Shown one piece after another: positions 37,908-48,278 of a stretch of DNA of 64,000 bases. Origin of the DNA: Marinomonas rhizomae (lineage in GTDB: Bacteria > Pseudomonadota > Gammaproteobacteria > Pseudomonadales > Marinomonadaceae); contig NZ_CP073343.1 of assembly GCF_024397855.1 (NCBI RefSeq), positions 682,001 to 746,000 on the forward strand, in the 5' to 3' direction. The position numbers and the translations under genes were made by a program. The notes beneath the pieces are model-generated. The model was not told the origin of the DNA. It did no database searches and saw only the letters and a list, made by a program, of their open reading frames with translations. Within the stretch, counting starts at the first letter, position 1; each line of letters starts with the position of its first letter.

Positions 37908-39206
37908 TTGCTAAAAAATAAAATAGTGAACTTAATAGGTCATAAAGGTTTTCAGCGCTATGCTGCGAATGCATCTTGGTTGATCGCTGAAAAGCTATTG
38001 CGTATGACTGTGGGATTATTTGTTAGTATTTGGGTGGCCCGATACTTAGGTCCTGAACAGTTCGGTTTGTTTAGTTATGCGCAGAGCTTTACCTTTCTAT
38101 TTGCTGCAATCGCAACACTAGGATTAGACAGTATTGTTATTCGAGAACTGGTTAAAGATGACCGTCGACTTAATACTTTGATGGGAACAGCCTTTTTTTT
38201 AAAGCTGGGCGGTGCTTTTTTGTTACTTCCATTCCTTTATATCGCTGTTGGCTTTACTAATAATAATGACCCTACAAATCATCTTATATTTATAATTGCT
38301 TCTTCGACTATATTTCAAAGCTTTAATGTGATTGACTTTTATTGTCAATCTAAAGTGTTATCTAAGTATGTGGCTTGGTCAAATGGTTTTTTATTGTTTG
38401 TTTCCAGTGGATTGAAAGTTTTTTTTATTCTCAATGAAGCGCCTTTAGTCTGTTTCGCTTATGTGATTCTATTTGACTCTGTTGTCTTATCCTTAGGTCT
38501 TATTTATTTTTATGTTAGAAGAATGCACCTTAGTATCACTCATTGGCATTTTGATTACTATGTTGCTCTTGAGTTGTTAAAAGATTCATGGCCATTGATC
38601 TTGTCTAGTATTGTTGTTTCTATTTATATGAAAATTGATCAGGTTATGATCAAGGAAATGATGAGTGCCGAAGCGGTAGGGCAGTATGCCGCTGCAGTGA
38701 GGTTGAGTGAGGTTTGGTATTTTATACCGATGACGATTGCTGGGTCTCTTTTTCCTGCAATCGTTAATGCAAAAAATATTAGTAATGAGTTTTATACCTT
38801 AAGACTACAGCGTCTTTATACTCTTATGGTGTGGTTGGGAATTGCTATAGCATTGCCAGTGACTTTTTTAAGCCAATGGATTATTACTTTATTATACGGT
38901 GAGGTCTATCAGCAAGCATCTCAAGTTTTGATGGTTCATATCTGGGCTGGTGTATTTGTTTTTTTGGGTACTGCAGGAGCGTATTTTACTATTGAAAAGC
39001 TTACAAAAATATTTTTCTATAAAAGCCTTGTTGGTGCTTTAGCGAATGTTTTACTTAATTTTTGGCTTATTAAATATGGACTGATTTACGTTGCTTTAGC
39101 CACACTGTTGTCTCAACTATTGTCTAGTTTTCTTTTGGATTTTGTTTTTAATAAAACAAGAGGGCAGTTCTATCTTAAAAGTTATGCTTTTTTAGTAAGG
39201 TGGTAG
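37908..39206 (+). CDS. Second Wzx-type flippase
   Basis: A 432-residue protein of the RfbX/MATE-like polysaccharide transport family with about 12 helices and the family opening (ANASWLIAEKLLRMTVGLFVSIWVARYLGPEQFGLFSYAQSF). The start is TTG 37908, with GAGA seven bases before. It pairs with the second cluster, distinct from the flippase at 19.9 kb. A four-base gap separates it from the next gene. Confidence 0.9.
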   Translation: MLKNKIVNLIGHKGFQRYAANASWLIAEKLLRMTVGLFVSIWVARYLGPEQFGLFSYAQSFTFLFAAIATLGLDSIVIRELVKDDRRLNTLMGTAFFLKLGGAFLLLPFLYIAVGFTNNNDPTNHLIFIIASSTIFQSFNVIDFYCQSKVLSKYVAWSNGFLLFVSSGLKVFFILNEAPLVCFAYVILFDSVVLSLGLIYFYVRRMHLSITHWHFDYYVALELLKDSWPLILSSIVVSIYMKIDQVMIKEMMSAEAVGQYAAAVRLSEVWYFIPMTIAGSLFPAIVNAKNISNEFYTLRLQRLYTLMVWLGIAIALPVTFLSQWIITLLYGEVYQQASQVLMVHIWAGVFVFLGTAGAYFTIEKLTKIFFYKSLVGALANVLLNFWLIKYGLIYVALATLLSQLLSSFLLDFVFNKTRGQFYLKSYAFLVRW

Positions 39207-39210
39207 TTTA

Positions 39211-40026
39211 ATGAAGGTTTATTTAGGGTTAGTTCATAACAACAGTGCGCATGTTGGTGATGTTAAAAATGAAATTGAAACTTTAAAACTTGTCCTTCAA
39301 AAAGATGGAAAAGATGTTGAAATTGGCTATTCAAGTTATCAGCCAGAGATTCATAATCATAGTGTTTTCAGGTTCTTGAAAAGAAGGTTTGAATACTTTA
39401 AGTTGATGTTAAAATGGAATGCTCATAAAGAGTCTGGTGGGCAGTTTAGATTTTTTATTTCTTCTTTTTTATGGTTTTTAAGGGTTGTAGACTTAAAGAA
39501 ACTTACTAGACACAGTATTATAGAGACATTTGTTACAGATAAGCACCTCCGGCTATGGTTTTCGGCAATAGAAGATTCTGATTATATTGTCATATTTGAA
39601 GATGATGTTATTTTCAAAAAAGAAAGTATTAGTAATCTAGAAAAAGTTATTAATTTTGCAGAAGCCAGTGAAAATAAAATTTTATATTTTGACTTGGCTG
39701 GTGGATTGGACATAAAAGCATTAGGTATTAGTGGTTTAAAGGTATTTGATAATATAAGTGATGAATTATCTTCGATTGGGGCTGTTCATTATGAAAAAAT
39801 TGTTACCAATACCGCTTGTGGTTATATGCTTTCAAAAGGATTGTTGAAAGAATTTTTGGCTATATTAATCGAAAATCCAAGTTACAGAGATACCAGTATT
39901 GATTGGCTTATGAATAGACTTTCTATAGAAATGAAAAATCACCAAAGAGAAAGTTTTCATTTTAATCCACCAATATTTAATCATGGCTCATTTACTGGTG
40001 AATATCAGTCATGGCAGGATAAATGA
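39211..40026 (+). CDS. Putative glycosyltransferase, GT25-like
   Basis: A 271-residue protein with an acidic metal-binding motif in YIVIFEDDVIFKKE (about residues 125-138), and ACGYMLSKGLL and FNHGSFTGEYQSW near the C-terminus, as seen in GT25-like LPS transferases. The N-terminal 110 residues are not recognised. Position between the flippase and an SDR gene in a polysaccharide cluster fits. Donor and acceptor are unknown. Confidence 0.6.
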   Translation: MKVYLGLVHNNSAHVGDVKNEIETLKLVLQKDGKDVEIGYSSYQPEIHNHSVFRFLKRRFEYFKLMLKWNAHKESGGQFRFFISSFLWFLRVVDLKKLTRHSIIETFVTDKHLRLWFSAIEDSDYIVIFEDDVIFKKESISNLEKVINFAEASENKILYFDLAGGLDIKALGISGLKVFDNISDELSSIGAVHYEKIVTNTACGYMLSKGLLKEFLAILIENPSYRDTSIDWLMNRLSIEMKNHQRESFHFNPPIFNHGSFTGEYQSWQDK

Positions 40027-40140
40027 ATTTAGTGTCATGGAAGTGTATTTTTTGAATATGTTTTTTTAATTAAGTGAATGACGAGTTGCTGAGTGTTAGT
40101 TTAGAGATGTTTACTCGTTAATGTTATCTAAGGTTTTATA

Positions 40141-41010
40141 ATGACTAATAAAAAAGTATTGGTAACTGGTGGCGCTGGTTTTGTTGGTAGTCATTTATGT
40201 GAGCGTTTGTTGAAGATGGGCGGATACGATGTCTATTCTTTAGACAATTATTTTACTGGCAGTGAAGATAATCATATTGATGGCGTTACTTATATACGAG
40301 GTGAGACGAAAAATATTTCGGCGATTGTAGATTTTGCTCCAGATATGGTCTATCACCTTGGAGAGTATTCACGAGTAGAACAAAGTTTTGAGGATATAGA
40401 AAAAGTCTGGGCCTATAATAAAGAAGGGATTTTTGCTGTTTTAGAGTTTGTTCGTAAGGTAGGCTGCAAGATACTATATGCAGGAAGTAGCACTAAGTTT
40501 GGTGATGGCGGTCTTGGTCGAAGTGCATCACCTTATGCCTGGACAAAGGCAAGTAATACCGAGCTGGTTATGAATTACGGGAATTGGTTTAATGTGCCAT
40601 ATGCTATCACCTATTTTTATAATGTTTATGGCGACCGAGAAATTCAAACAGGTAAGTACGCTACTTTAATTGCCTTATTTAAAGAAAAAATGAAAAATAA
40701 TGAGTCTTTGACAGTGGTGAGCCCTGGCTCGCAGAAGCGTAATTTCACACATATTGATGATATCATCGATGGTTTAGTGTTAGTTGGTGAGCACGGCTAT
40801 GGGGATGAGTTTGGTATTGGTAGTGAAGAAGGTTTTAGTGTTGTAGATGTGGCTAATATGTTTGGTGGAAATATTAAAATGCTTCCAGAGCGTAAAGGCA
40901 ATCGGATGACAGCAGATGTTATGACGGATAAAACAAAAGCATTAGGATGGTCTGCTAAGAAGACTCTTTTTGGTTATATAGAAACACTTAGAAAAAATGA
41001 TTGGAATTAA
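40141..41010 (+). CDS. NAD-dependent epimerase/dehydratase
   Basis: A 289-residue extended SDR with VTGGAGFVGSHLCERLL, YAGSSTKFG and the catalytic YAWTK (Tyr-x3-Lys). It is shorter than GalE-like enzymes (about 330), and the substrate cannot be read from the sequence. The stop overlaps the next start (TAATG). A 114-base gap precedes it. Confidence 0.8.
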   Translation: MTNKKVLVTGGAGFVGSHLCERLLKMGGYDVYSLDNYFTGSEDNHIDGVTYIRGETKNISAIVDFAPDMVYHLGEYSRVEQSFEDIEKVWAYNKEGIFAVLEFVRKVGCKILYAGSSTKFGDGGLGRSASPYAWTKASNTELVMNYGNWFNVPYAITYFYNVYGDREIQTGKYATLIALFKEKMKNNESLTVVSPGSQKRNFTHIDDIIDGLVLVGEHGYGDEFGIGSEEGFSVVDVANMFGGNIKMLPERKGNRMTADVMTDKTKALGWSAKKTLFGYIETLRKNDWN

Positions 41011-41966
41011 TGATGTCTGAAGGTTTTACTCCTCCTCATGAATTAAATACCGCAGTCCTTTTTTTGGTATTTAACCGATTGGATACAACGAAACAAGTTT
41101 TTGATGAAATTCGTCGAGCGAAGCCACCACGTCTATATGTAGCGGCAGATGGTGCTAGAAAAAGTAAAGATGGTGAGAGTGCAAAGGTTCAAGCCGTCCG
41201 TGACTATATTATGAAGAGTATTGACTGGTCATGTGAAATTAATACGCTATTTCGTGATGAAAATCTTGGCTGTAAATATGCTGTTAGTGGCGCAGTTACT
41301 TGGTTTTTTGAGAATGAAGAGCAAGGTATTATTCTTGAGGATGATTGTTTACCAAGTCAAAGTTTTTTTTGGTATTGTGAGGAGTTATTGGAAAAATATA
41401 AAGCTGATAAGTCTATATATCTAATATCAGGTGATTCTAGAGGTCCTGAATCATTTAAAATGAATGAGGATTATAGCTTCTGTAAGTATCCAATGATTTG
41501 GGGGTGGGCTTCTTGGAGAAGAGTTTGGGAAAATTATGATCCTGAGTTAGAGGATTGGCCAATTCAAAGGAATATACTACCAAGTCAAATATCTAGTAAC
41601 AAAGCAACAAATTCATTTTGGAAAAGTGTTTTTGAAAGTATGTATAAAAAAGAGGTTGATACTTGGGATTTTCAGTTTTGTTACTTGCTGCTTAAAAACA
41701 AGGCTCGATGTATCGTTCCTAAACTAAACCTGATAGAAAATGTAGGCTTCGGTGTCGATGCAACACATACTTTTGATTCAGGGTCTGAATCTGCTAATCG
41801 AAAAAGGTATGAAATTAATATTCCTTTAAATCACTCTATAAAAAACGATTCTGAAAGTAAAATAAATGATTTTTATGATAAGAATGAGTTTTATAAAAAA
41901 ACTATTTTAAGTCGAATAATAAATAAGTTATCTCGCTTAGTATTCGGCAAAAGTATTGTTAGATGA
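41010..41966 (+). CDS. Glycosyltransferase with GT-A fold
   Basis: About 318 residues. The N-terminus has a nucleotide-binding look (TAVLFLVFNRLDTTKQVFDEIR, YVAADGARK), the acidic motif LEDDCLPSQSFF serves as the DxD, and WGWASWRRVW follows; these match a family of sugar transferases common in O-antigen clusters. ATG 41010 overlaps the previous stop, and ATG 41013 is an equal choice. The end overlaps the next start by ATGA. Linkage unknown. Confidence 0.78.
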   Translation: MMSEGFTPPHELNTAVLFLVFNRLDTTKQVFDEIRRAKPPRLYVAADGARKSKDGESAKVQAVRDYIMKSIDWSCEINTLFRDENLGCKYAVSGAVTWFFENEEQGIILEDDCLPSQSFFWYCEELLEKYKADKSIYLISGDSRGPESFKMNEDYSFCKYPMIWGWASWRRVWENYDPELEDWPIQRNILPSQISSNKATNSFWKSVFESMYKKEVDTWDFQFCYLLLKNKARCIVPKLNLIENVGFGVDATHTFDSGSESANRKRYEINIPLNHSIKNDSESKINDFYDKNEFYKKTILSRIINKLSRLVFGKSIVR

Positions 41967-43078
41967 AAATTGCATTTGATCATCAAACATTTACTTATCA
42001 GGCTTATGGCGGCGTTTCAAGATATTACTCAATACTTGCTAATCAGCTTTTTCTATCGAAACAAAATGTTAAGGTTTTTGCAGGAATACATCAGAATAAC
42101 TATCTTAAAAGTTTATCTTCTGAAATTTTATCTGAGTTTAAACTTCGATCATTTCCGCCAAAGTCTAGTCGTGTTTTTCATGGTGTTAACCACATAATTA
42201 ACCAATTTCAGCTTAGAAATTGGAAGCCAGACATTTTACATGAAACTTACTATTCATCATTGCCTTCTTTTTTTTCCAGCCCAAGTGCTCGTGTTACAAC
42301 GGTTTATGACATGATACATGAGTTATTTCCTAGCCAGTTCCCATTGAGTGATAACACATCAAAGGCGAAGAGGAAAACTTTAGAGCGAGTTGATCATATA
42401 ATTAGTATCTCAGAAAGTACTAAGCGTGATTTGATACATTTTTTTGGTATTGATGAATCGAAAATTTCTGTTGTTCAATTAGGCGTATCCTTGGATGCTT
42501 TTAATTCAGCCTTAGGCAATGATTTATCTACTCATGATAAGCCTTTTTTATTGTACGTAGGCAGCCGTTTTGGCTATAAGAATTTTGATGGATTACTGAA
42601 AGCCGTAGCAAGTTCAGATACACTTAAGTCTAATTTTGATATTGTCGCTTTTGGTGGAGGTGACTTTAGCCTAGAGGAGCTCTCTCTAATAAGGTCATTA
42701 GGTTTTTCCGGATCCCAAGTAAGGCAATGCAGAGGCAGCGATAAAGAGTTGGCAACCTTGTACAGCAGAGCTACAGCTTTTGTATACCCTTCTTTGTATG
42801 AAGGTTTTGGTCTTCCTCCATTAGAAGCTATGGCGTCGGGCTGTCCTGTAATAACATCTAATACTAGTTCTATGCCTGAAGTAGTAAGAAGTGCAGGTGT
42901 TTACTTTAATCCGAGAGAAATAGAAGACATTAGGTTTGCAATCGAGCATGTTGTGTTTTCACCGACTGTGAGAAGCGAGTTGGTTTTAGCTGGTTTTGAA
43001 AATATAAAAAGTTTCTCATGGCGTAAGTGCGCAGATGAAACTCTGACTGTTTATAAAAAGGTATTGGGTAATTCATGA
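41963..43078 (+). CDS. Glycosyltransferase family 4
   Basis: A 371-residue GT-B protein starting [22 protein letters not shown], a common opening of mannosyltransferase-like GT4 enzymes. The donor-binding motif [18 protein letters not shown] is complete, with the two glutamates of the E-x7-E motif. It overlaps its upstream neighbour (ATGA) and its stop overlaps the next start. A GDP-mannose-derived donor is likely because manC-manB-gmd-fcl are in the same cluster, but this is not shown. Confidence 0.9.
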   Translation: MKIAFDHQTFTYQAYGGVSRYYSILANQLFLSKQNVKVFAGIHQNNYLKSLSSEILSEFKLRSFPPKSSRVFHGVNHIINQFQLRNWKPDILHETYYSSLPSFFSSPSARVTTVYDMIHELFPSQFPLSDNTSKAKRKTLERVDHIISISESTKRDLIHFFGIDESKISVVQLGVSLDAFNSALGNDLSTHDKPFLLYVGSRFGYKNFDGLLKAVASSDTLKSNFDIVAFGGGDFSLEELSLIRSLGFSGSQVRQCRGSDKELATLYSRATAFVYPSLYEGFGLPPLEAMASGCPVITSNTSSMPEVVRSAGVYFNPREIEDIRFAIEHVVFSPTVRSELVLAGFENIKSFSWRKCADETLTVYKKVLGNS

Positions 43079-44031
43079 AGAAAACAGCATTAATTTGCGG
43101 TGTTAGTGGGCAGGATGGCGCTTATTTAGCTAAGCTGTTGTTGTCAAAAGGCTACGAAGTTTGGGGTAGTTCCCGAGATGCTCAAGGCGCTTCTTTTTCT
43201 AATCTTACCGCTTTAGGTATCAAGGATAAGGTGCACTTCGTTTCAATGGTTCCAGAAGATTTTCGCAGTGTTTTAGTTGCTCTTCATAAATCTTGCCCAG
43301 ATGAAATTTATTATTTGGCTGGTCAGTCTTCAGTTGGCCTATCCTTTGAGAGGCCTGCCGAGACAATACAGAGTATTGCCTTTGGTATATTGAACGTTCT
43401 TGAGGCTTGTCGAATGCTTGATAAAGCGCCTAGAGTCTATCACGCAGGGTCTAGCGAATGCTTTGGAGATACTAGTGGTGTTTCTGCCAATGAGAACACA
43501 CCTTTTCATCCGCAGAGCCCCTATGCAGTAGCGAAGGCGTCCGCATTCTGGTTGGTAGATAACTACCGAGAGGCGTATGGTCTTTTTGCCTGCACAGGAG
43601 TTTTATTCAACCATGAATCACTTCTACGCCCCGAGCGCTTTGTTACTCAAAAAATTATCTCTACTGCAAAACGAATTCATGCTGGTTCGGATGAGAGTTT
43701 AGAGCTAGGTCGGTTAGATATTTCAAGAGATTGGGGCTGGGCTCCCGAGTATGTAAATGCAATGTGGTTGATGTTGCAGCAAGATAAAGCAGAGGATTTT
43801 GTTATTGCTACTGGTCAAACAAATACATTAGAAAAATTTGTTGAGGTGGTTTTTTCTGAACTTGGTTTGGATTATAGAAAATATACCAAGCAGAATGTTG
43901 ATTTTATGCGTCCTACTGATCTAAGTGTGAGTTTAGGTGATGCAACTAAGGCGAAGAATTTACTTGGTTGGGAGGCGAAGTATAAAATGAATGATGTCGT
44001 TAGAATGATGATTGATGGAAGAACGGATTAA
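43075..44031 (+). CDS. GDP-mannose 4,6-dehydratase-like SDR (short Gmd paralogue)
   Basis: A 318-residue SDR closely resembling Gmd: nucleotide loop ICGVSGQDGAYLAKLL, HAGSSECFG, catalytic YAVAK, and LFNHESLLRPERFVTQK. It is about 55 residues shorter than the true gmd that starts 70 bases later, lacking the segment around the second insertion. It could be a second dehydratase, or a GDP-6-deoxy-sugar reductase or epimerase. Start and end overlap neighbours in the usual ATGA fashion at its 5' end. Confidence 0.78.
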   Translation: MKKTALICGVSGQDGAYLAKLLLSKGYEVWGSSRDAQGASFSNLTALGIKDKVHFVSMVPEDFRSVLVALHKSCPDEIYYLAGQSSVGLSFERPAETIQSIAFGILNVLEACRMLDKAPRVYHAGSSECFGDTSGVSANENTPFHPQSPYAVAKASAFWLVDNYREAYGLFACTGVLFNHESLLRPERFVTQKIISTAKRIHAGSDESLELGRLDISRDWGWAPEYVNAMWLMLQQDKAEDFVIATGQTNTLEKFVEVVFSELGLDYRKYTKQNVDFMRPTDLSVSLGDATKAKNLLGWEAKYKMNDVVRMMIDGRTD

Positions 44032-44100
44032 TAATTTACCATTATTGATGGCAGTTTTTAGTTTGCGTTAATCATAACTTTATTAAATGCGTAGGTTTTT

Positions 44101-45219
44101 ATGAAAAAAGCACTTATTACAGGTATCACAGGTCAAGATGGTTCATACTTAGCTGAATTTTTATTAGCAAAAGGGTATGAGGTTCACGGTATTAAGCGTC
44201 GAGCTTCTTCATTGAATACACAGCGAATTGATCACTTATATCAAGATCCTCACGAACTAAATCCAAAGCTGAAGTTGCATTATGGCGATTTGACAGATAG
44301 TTCGAACTTGACTCGAATTTTGCAAGAAGTTAAGCCTGATGAAGTTTATAACTTGGGGGCTCAATCTCATGTTGCTGTATCGTTTGAATCCCCTGAGTAC
44401 ACTGCTGATGTTGACGGCATGGGAACTTTGCGTATTTTAGAAGCTATTCGTCTTTTAGGTCTTGAAAAGACAACACGTTTTTATCAGGCTTCTACTTCTG
44501 AACTTTTTGGGCTTGTACAAGAAACCCCTCAAAAAGAAACTACACCTTTTTATCCTCGTTCCCCTTATGCGGTTGCAAAAATGTACGCTTATTGGATTGT
44601 GGTTAACTATCGTGAGTCTTATGGCATGTTTGCGTGTAACGGCATATTGTTTAACCATGAGTCACCTCGTCGTGGTGAAACCTTTGTTACTCGTAAAATT
44701 ACACGAGGTTTGGCGAACATCGCGCAAGGTTTAGAGAAGTGCTTATATATGGGCAATATGGATGCATTACGCGATTGGGGTCATGCTAAAGATTATGTTC
44801 GTATGCAATGGATGATGCTGCAACAAGATCAGCCAGAAGACTTTGTTATAGCAACAGGAGTTCAGTACTCTGTACGTCAATTCATTGAATGGTCTGCGGA
44901 GGAGCTGGGTGTTCAATTGAAGTTTGAAGGTCAAGGTGTCGATGAAAAAGCGGTTGTTGCAGCTATCGAAGGTGACAAAGCACCAGCATTGAAAGTTGGC
45001 GATATCGTGGTTCAGGTAGATCCACGCTATTTCCGCCCTGCTGAAGTAGAAACTTTACTAGGGGACCCAAGTAAAGCTAAGCAAAAATTAGGCTGGACAA
45101 CAGAAATTACAGTACAAGAAATGTGTTCTGAGATGGTTTCTGAGGACCTTAAGACAGCTAAGCAACATGCTTTTCTAAAAGCGAATGGCTATGACGTACC
45201 TGTGGCTCAGGAGAATTAA
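44101..45219 (+). CDS. gmd: GDP-mannose 4,6-dehydratase
   Basis: Gmd removes water from GDP-mannose to give GDP-4-keto-6-deoxymannose, the precursor of GDP-L-fucose and GDP-rhamnose. The 372-residue protein has [32 protein letters not shown], the STSELFG loop and [10 protein letters not shown] (Tyr-x3-Lys), and [16 protein letters not shown]. Length equals E. coli Gmd (373). The fucose synthase gene follows directly. Confidence 0.96.
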   Translation: MKKALITGITGQDGSYLAEFLLAKGYEVHGIKRRASSLNTQRIDHLYQDPHELNPKLKLHYGDLTDSSNLTRILQEVKPDEVYNLGAQSHVAVSFESPEYTADVDGMGTLRILEAIRLLGLEKTTRFYQASTSELFGLVQETPQKETTPFYPRSPYAVAKMYAYWIVVNYRESYGMFACNGILFNHESPRRGETFVTRKITRGLANIAQGLEKCLYMGNMDALRDWGHAKDYVRMQWMMLQQDQPEDFVIATGVQYSVRQFIEWSAEELGVQLKFEGQGVDEKAVVAAIEGDKAPALKVGDIVVQVDPRYFRPAEVETLLGDPSKAKQKLGWTTEITVQEMCSEMVSEDLKTAKQHAFLKANGYDVPVAQEN

Positions 45220-45222
45220 TAG

Positions 45223-46200
45223 GTGAACTTAGATTCAAGAGTTTATGTGGCAGGTCACGGTGGAATGGTGGGTGCCGCTATAATTCGTCAGCTTAAAAAA
45301 TATGGTTACAAGCATATTATTACGCGAACTTCTGCTGAGCTTGATTTGACAAATCAAGCTGCAGTATCCACTTTTTTTGCTGAGCAGAACATTGATGAAG
45401 TCTATTTAGCTGCCGCAAAAGTAGGTGGCATATATGCCAATAGTACTTTTCCGGCAGAGTTTATTTATCAGAATTTGATGATAGAGGCTAACGTTGTTCA
45501 TCAGGCATATTTGCATGGCGTTCAAAAACTTTTGTTTCTAGGTTCTTCTTGTATTTACCCCAAAAATGCCATTCAGCCTATGCAAGAATCCGCATTGTTG
45601 GAAGGCTATTTAGAACCAACGAATGAGCCATATGCTATTGCTAAAATTGCGGGAATAAAATTATGTGAATCATATAATCGGCAGTATGGCGTAGATTATC
45701 GTAGTGTTATGCCTACGAACCTTTACGGACCGGGGGACAATTATCACCCCGAAAATAGTCATGTCATTCCAGCTCTCATACGCCGTATACATGAAGCAAA
45801 AGAGCAAGGGCTAAGTGAGGTTACTATTTGGGGGACAGGCACACCAAAACGAGAATTTTTGCATGTTGATGATATGGCCGCCGCTAGCTTTTTTGTCATG
45901 AATCTAGATAAAGCTAAGTATGACAGCCAAGTTGAACCTATGCAGAGCCATATAAATGTTGGTACTGGCTTTGATTGTTCTGTTTTAGAGGTTGCCCATC
46001 TTATTTCAGATATTATTGGCTTTGAGGGAGAGATAAACTCAGACCTTACTAAACCTGATGGTGCGCCGCGTAAGCTGATGAATGTTGATCGTTTACGTCG
46101 TCTCGGATGGGAAGCTCATATTGATTTAAATACTGGGTTGAAAGATGCTTATGAGTGGTTCTGTTTATATCAGTCCGAAGTAAGAGGTTTAAATGACTGA
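45223..46200 (+). CDS. fcl: GDP-L-fucose synthase
   Basis: Fcl epimerises at C3/C5 and reduces C4 of the Gmd product to GDP-L-fucose. The 325-residue protein has [36 protein letters not shown], the LGSSCIYPK loop and the catalytic YAIAK. GTG 45223 is the start; AGGAG at 45209-45213 lies nine bases before. The last eight bases overlap the next gene. Confidence 0.96.
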   Translation: MNLDSRVYVAGHGGMVGAAIIRQLKKYGYKHIITRTSAELDLTNQAAVSTFFAEQNIDEVYLAAAKVGGIYANSTFPAEFIYQNLMIEANVVHQAYLHGVQKLLFLGSSCIYPKNAIQPMQESALLEGYLEPTNEPYAIAKIAGIKLCESYNRQYGVDYRSVMPTNLYGPGDNYHPENSHVIPALIRRIHEAKEQGLSEVTIWGTGTPKREFLHVDDMAAASFFVMNLDKAKYDSQVEPMQSHINVGTGFDCSVLEVAHLISDIIGFEGEINSDLTKPDGAPRKLMNVDRLRRLGWEAHIDLNTGLKDAYEWFCLYQSEVRGLND

Positions 46201-47098
46201 TGAGCTGTTCCCTCTCTATGGAGGTCGTGAAACTCGTCAAGGTCCAAAGTTAGGTTCTGAAAAAGAACCACTTATCACTATAATCACATCAACTTACAAC
46301 GCAGCGGCTTCTCTGCATTGGACAATAGATTCCATTCGCACCCAAAAGTATCAAAATATTCAGTGGATTGTCGCCGATGGCGGCTCTAAAGATGGTACGG
46401 TTGATATTTTGATGCAAAATGAAGATGTTATTGATTTCTGGTTTAGCGGACCAGACAGCGGTATATATGATGCTTGGAATAAGGCATTACAACATGCAAA
46501 GGGTGAGTGGATTCAATTTATAGGCGCTGGTGATGAGTTGGCTGATGAGTTTGTGTTCGAGAAAGTATCTAAATATCTGTCTACTGCTTTTCCGACCTAT
46601 GAACTTGTTTATGGTTCGATTGATATAATTAGCGAGTCTAATAGAGTCTTTATAGAGCGTATAGCTATTCCTTGGGAAAGCATGAGGAAAAAATGGAGAG
46701 GGATTCGTCCTGTGCTACCAATGCACCCAGAAGTTTTTCATCATAAATCTATATTTAAAAGAATAGACTTCCCTAACTATAAAATTGCCGGCGATTGCTA
46801 TGTGATGGTACATAGTGTTCTGAGAAAAGACCCTCTTTTTATAAATATACTCATCGACAAAATGACACATGGTGGTGTTTCTACAAGTCCAGATAGTGCA
46901 AATATAATATATGAAGAGCTAAAGGAAATATCAAAAGAATTTAGTCTGCCCGTTCCTTTTAAAAATAGAATGTTATATTTTTTAAAAGTTAAGCTGAAAA
47001 TTTTCGTTTTGAAGTATCTAGGTTTAAGGTTTTTAAATATTATGGCTGATATTGTTAGACTTATATACTTTAAGAAAAGGAAGTGGACAGTAAAGTAG
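46193..47098 (+). CDS. Glycosyltransferase family 2
   Basis: A 301-residue GT-A protein with the family features in order: [39 protein letters not shown] and GDE at the metal site (about residues 115-120). The region [14 protein letters not shown] resembles fucosyl- or amino-sugar transferases of colanic acid type. It immediately follows fcl, so a fucosyltransferase is a fair guess, not proven. Confidence 0.87.
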   Translation: MTDELFPLYGGRETRQGPKLGSEKEPLITIITSTYNAAASLHWTIDSIRTQKYQNIQWIVADGGSKDGTVDILMQNEDVIDFWFSGPDSGIYDAWNKALQHAKGEWIQFIGAGDELADEFVFEKVSKYLSTAFPTYELVYGSIDIISESNRVFIERIAIPWESMRKKWRGIRPVLPMHPEVFHHKSIFKRIDFPNYKIAGDCYVMVHSVLRKDPLFINILIDKMTHGGVSTSPDSANIIYEELKEISKEFSLPVPFKNRMLYFLKVKLKIFVLKYLGLRFLNIMADIVRLIYFKKRKWTVK

Positions 47099-47134
47099 GA
47101 TTTTTATAAGTTAATTTTTCATAAGGGTATTTCA

Positions 47135-48259
47135 TTGAAAGTAGCGATTGTCCATGACTGGTTTGTTAATCCTGGTGGTGCAGAGAATGTCATAAAAGCC
47201 ATTGTTGATATTTTTCCTGAAGCTGATCTATTCTCTGTTGTAGATTTTTTTGGAGATGATCAAAGAAAGAAATATCTTAATGGTAAAACTACAAAAAACA
47301 CCTTTATTCAAAAGCTTCCATTAGCCAAGAAAAAATATCGTACATATTTACCTCTTATGCCTTTTGCAATAGAGCAGCTGGACCTTACTGCATTTGATTT
47401 GATTATTAGTAGTAGTCATGCGGTAGCGAAAGGTGTTATTACATCACCTGATCAATTACATATTTGTTATTGCTATTCTCCTATTCGTTACGCTTGGGAT
47501 ATGAAGTTCGAATATTTAAAAGAGTCTAATCTTACTAGTGGATTTAAATCATTTTTGGCTAGATACTTTTTGTATAAAATTAAAATGTGGGATGTTAATA
47601 CTAGTAATAATGTGGATTTTTTTATATCAATTAGTAATTTTATTAAAGATAGAATATATAAATGTTATAGAAGAGACTCAAAGATAATATTTCCTAATGT
47701 TGATGTAGATGCATTTCCTTTGAATGAAATAAAAGAAAACTTTTATTTTACGGCTTCACGTTTAGTACCTTATAAACGATTAGCCCTTATTGCTGAAGCA
47801 TTTTCTACAATGCCAGATAAAAAGCTTATTATAATAGGTGATGGGCCTGAGCGGGGGAAGGTCGAAAAAATAGCATCGTGCTCTTCAAATATAAGCTATT
47901 TAGGCTATCAAGATTATGAAACTCTTAAAGAGCATATGATGAAAGCCAGAGCCTTTATTTTTGCAGCGGAAGAGGATTTTGGTATTGTTCCATTAGAGGC
48001 TCAAGCCTGTGGTACTCCTGTTATTGCATTTGGTAAAGGCGGTTCACTAGATACAGTTATAGATAAAAAAACCGGCTTTTATTTTGATGAACAGTCAGTA
48101 GACTCTATTGTTGAAGCTGTTAATAACTTTGAAAATAATTATATGGTATTGCTTGAGCCAAGCGAAATTAGGGCTCATGCAATGACGTTTTCCACTGATA
48201 TTTTCAAAGAAAACTTCAAACAGTTTGTTCTTGAAAAATGTGAAGAAAAGGGAATATGA
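47135..48259 (+). CDS. Glycosyltransferase family 4 (WbaZ-like)
   Basis: A 374-residue GT-B protein opening MKVAIVHDWFVNPGGAENV with YCYSPIRYAWDM, both typical of WbaZ-like mannosyltransferases, then FYFTASRLVPYKR and the donor motif EEDFGIVPLEAQACGTPVIAF. The start is TTG 47135 with AAGGG seven bases before it. It is the last plus-strand gene of the second cluster, converging on wcaJ after 19 bases. Confidence 0.9.
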   Translation: MKVAIVHDWFVNPGGAENVIKAIVDIFPEADLFSVVDFFGDDQRKKYLNGKTTKNTFIQKLPLAKKKYRTYLPLMPFAIEQLDLTAFDLIISSSHAVAKGVITSPDQLHICYCYSPIRYAWDMKFEYLKESNLTSGFKSFLARYFLYKIKMWDVNTSNNVDFFISISNFIKDRIYKCYRRDSKIIFPNVDVDAFPLNEIKENFYFTASRLVPYKRLALIAEAFSTMPDKKLIIIGDGPERGKVEKIASCSSNISYLGYQDYETLKEHMMKARAFIFAAEEDFGIVPLEAQACGTPVIAFGKGGSLDTVIDKKTGFYFDEQSVDSIVEAVNNFENNYMVLLEPSEIRAHAMTFSTDIFKENFKQFVLEKCEEKGI

Positions 48260-48278
48260 ATTTCATTTTTATTAAAGA

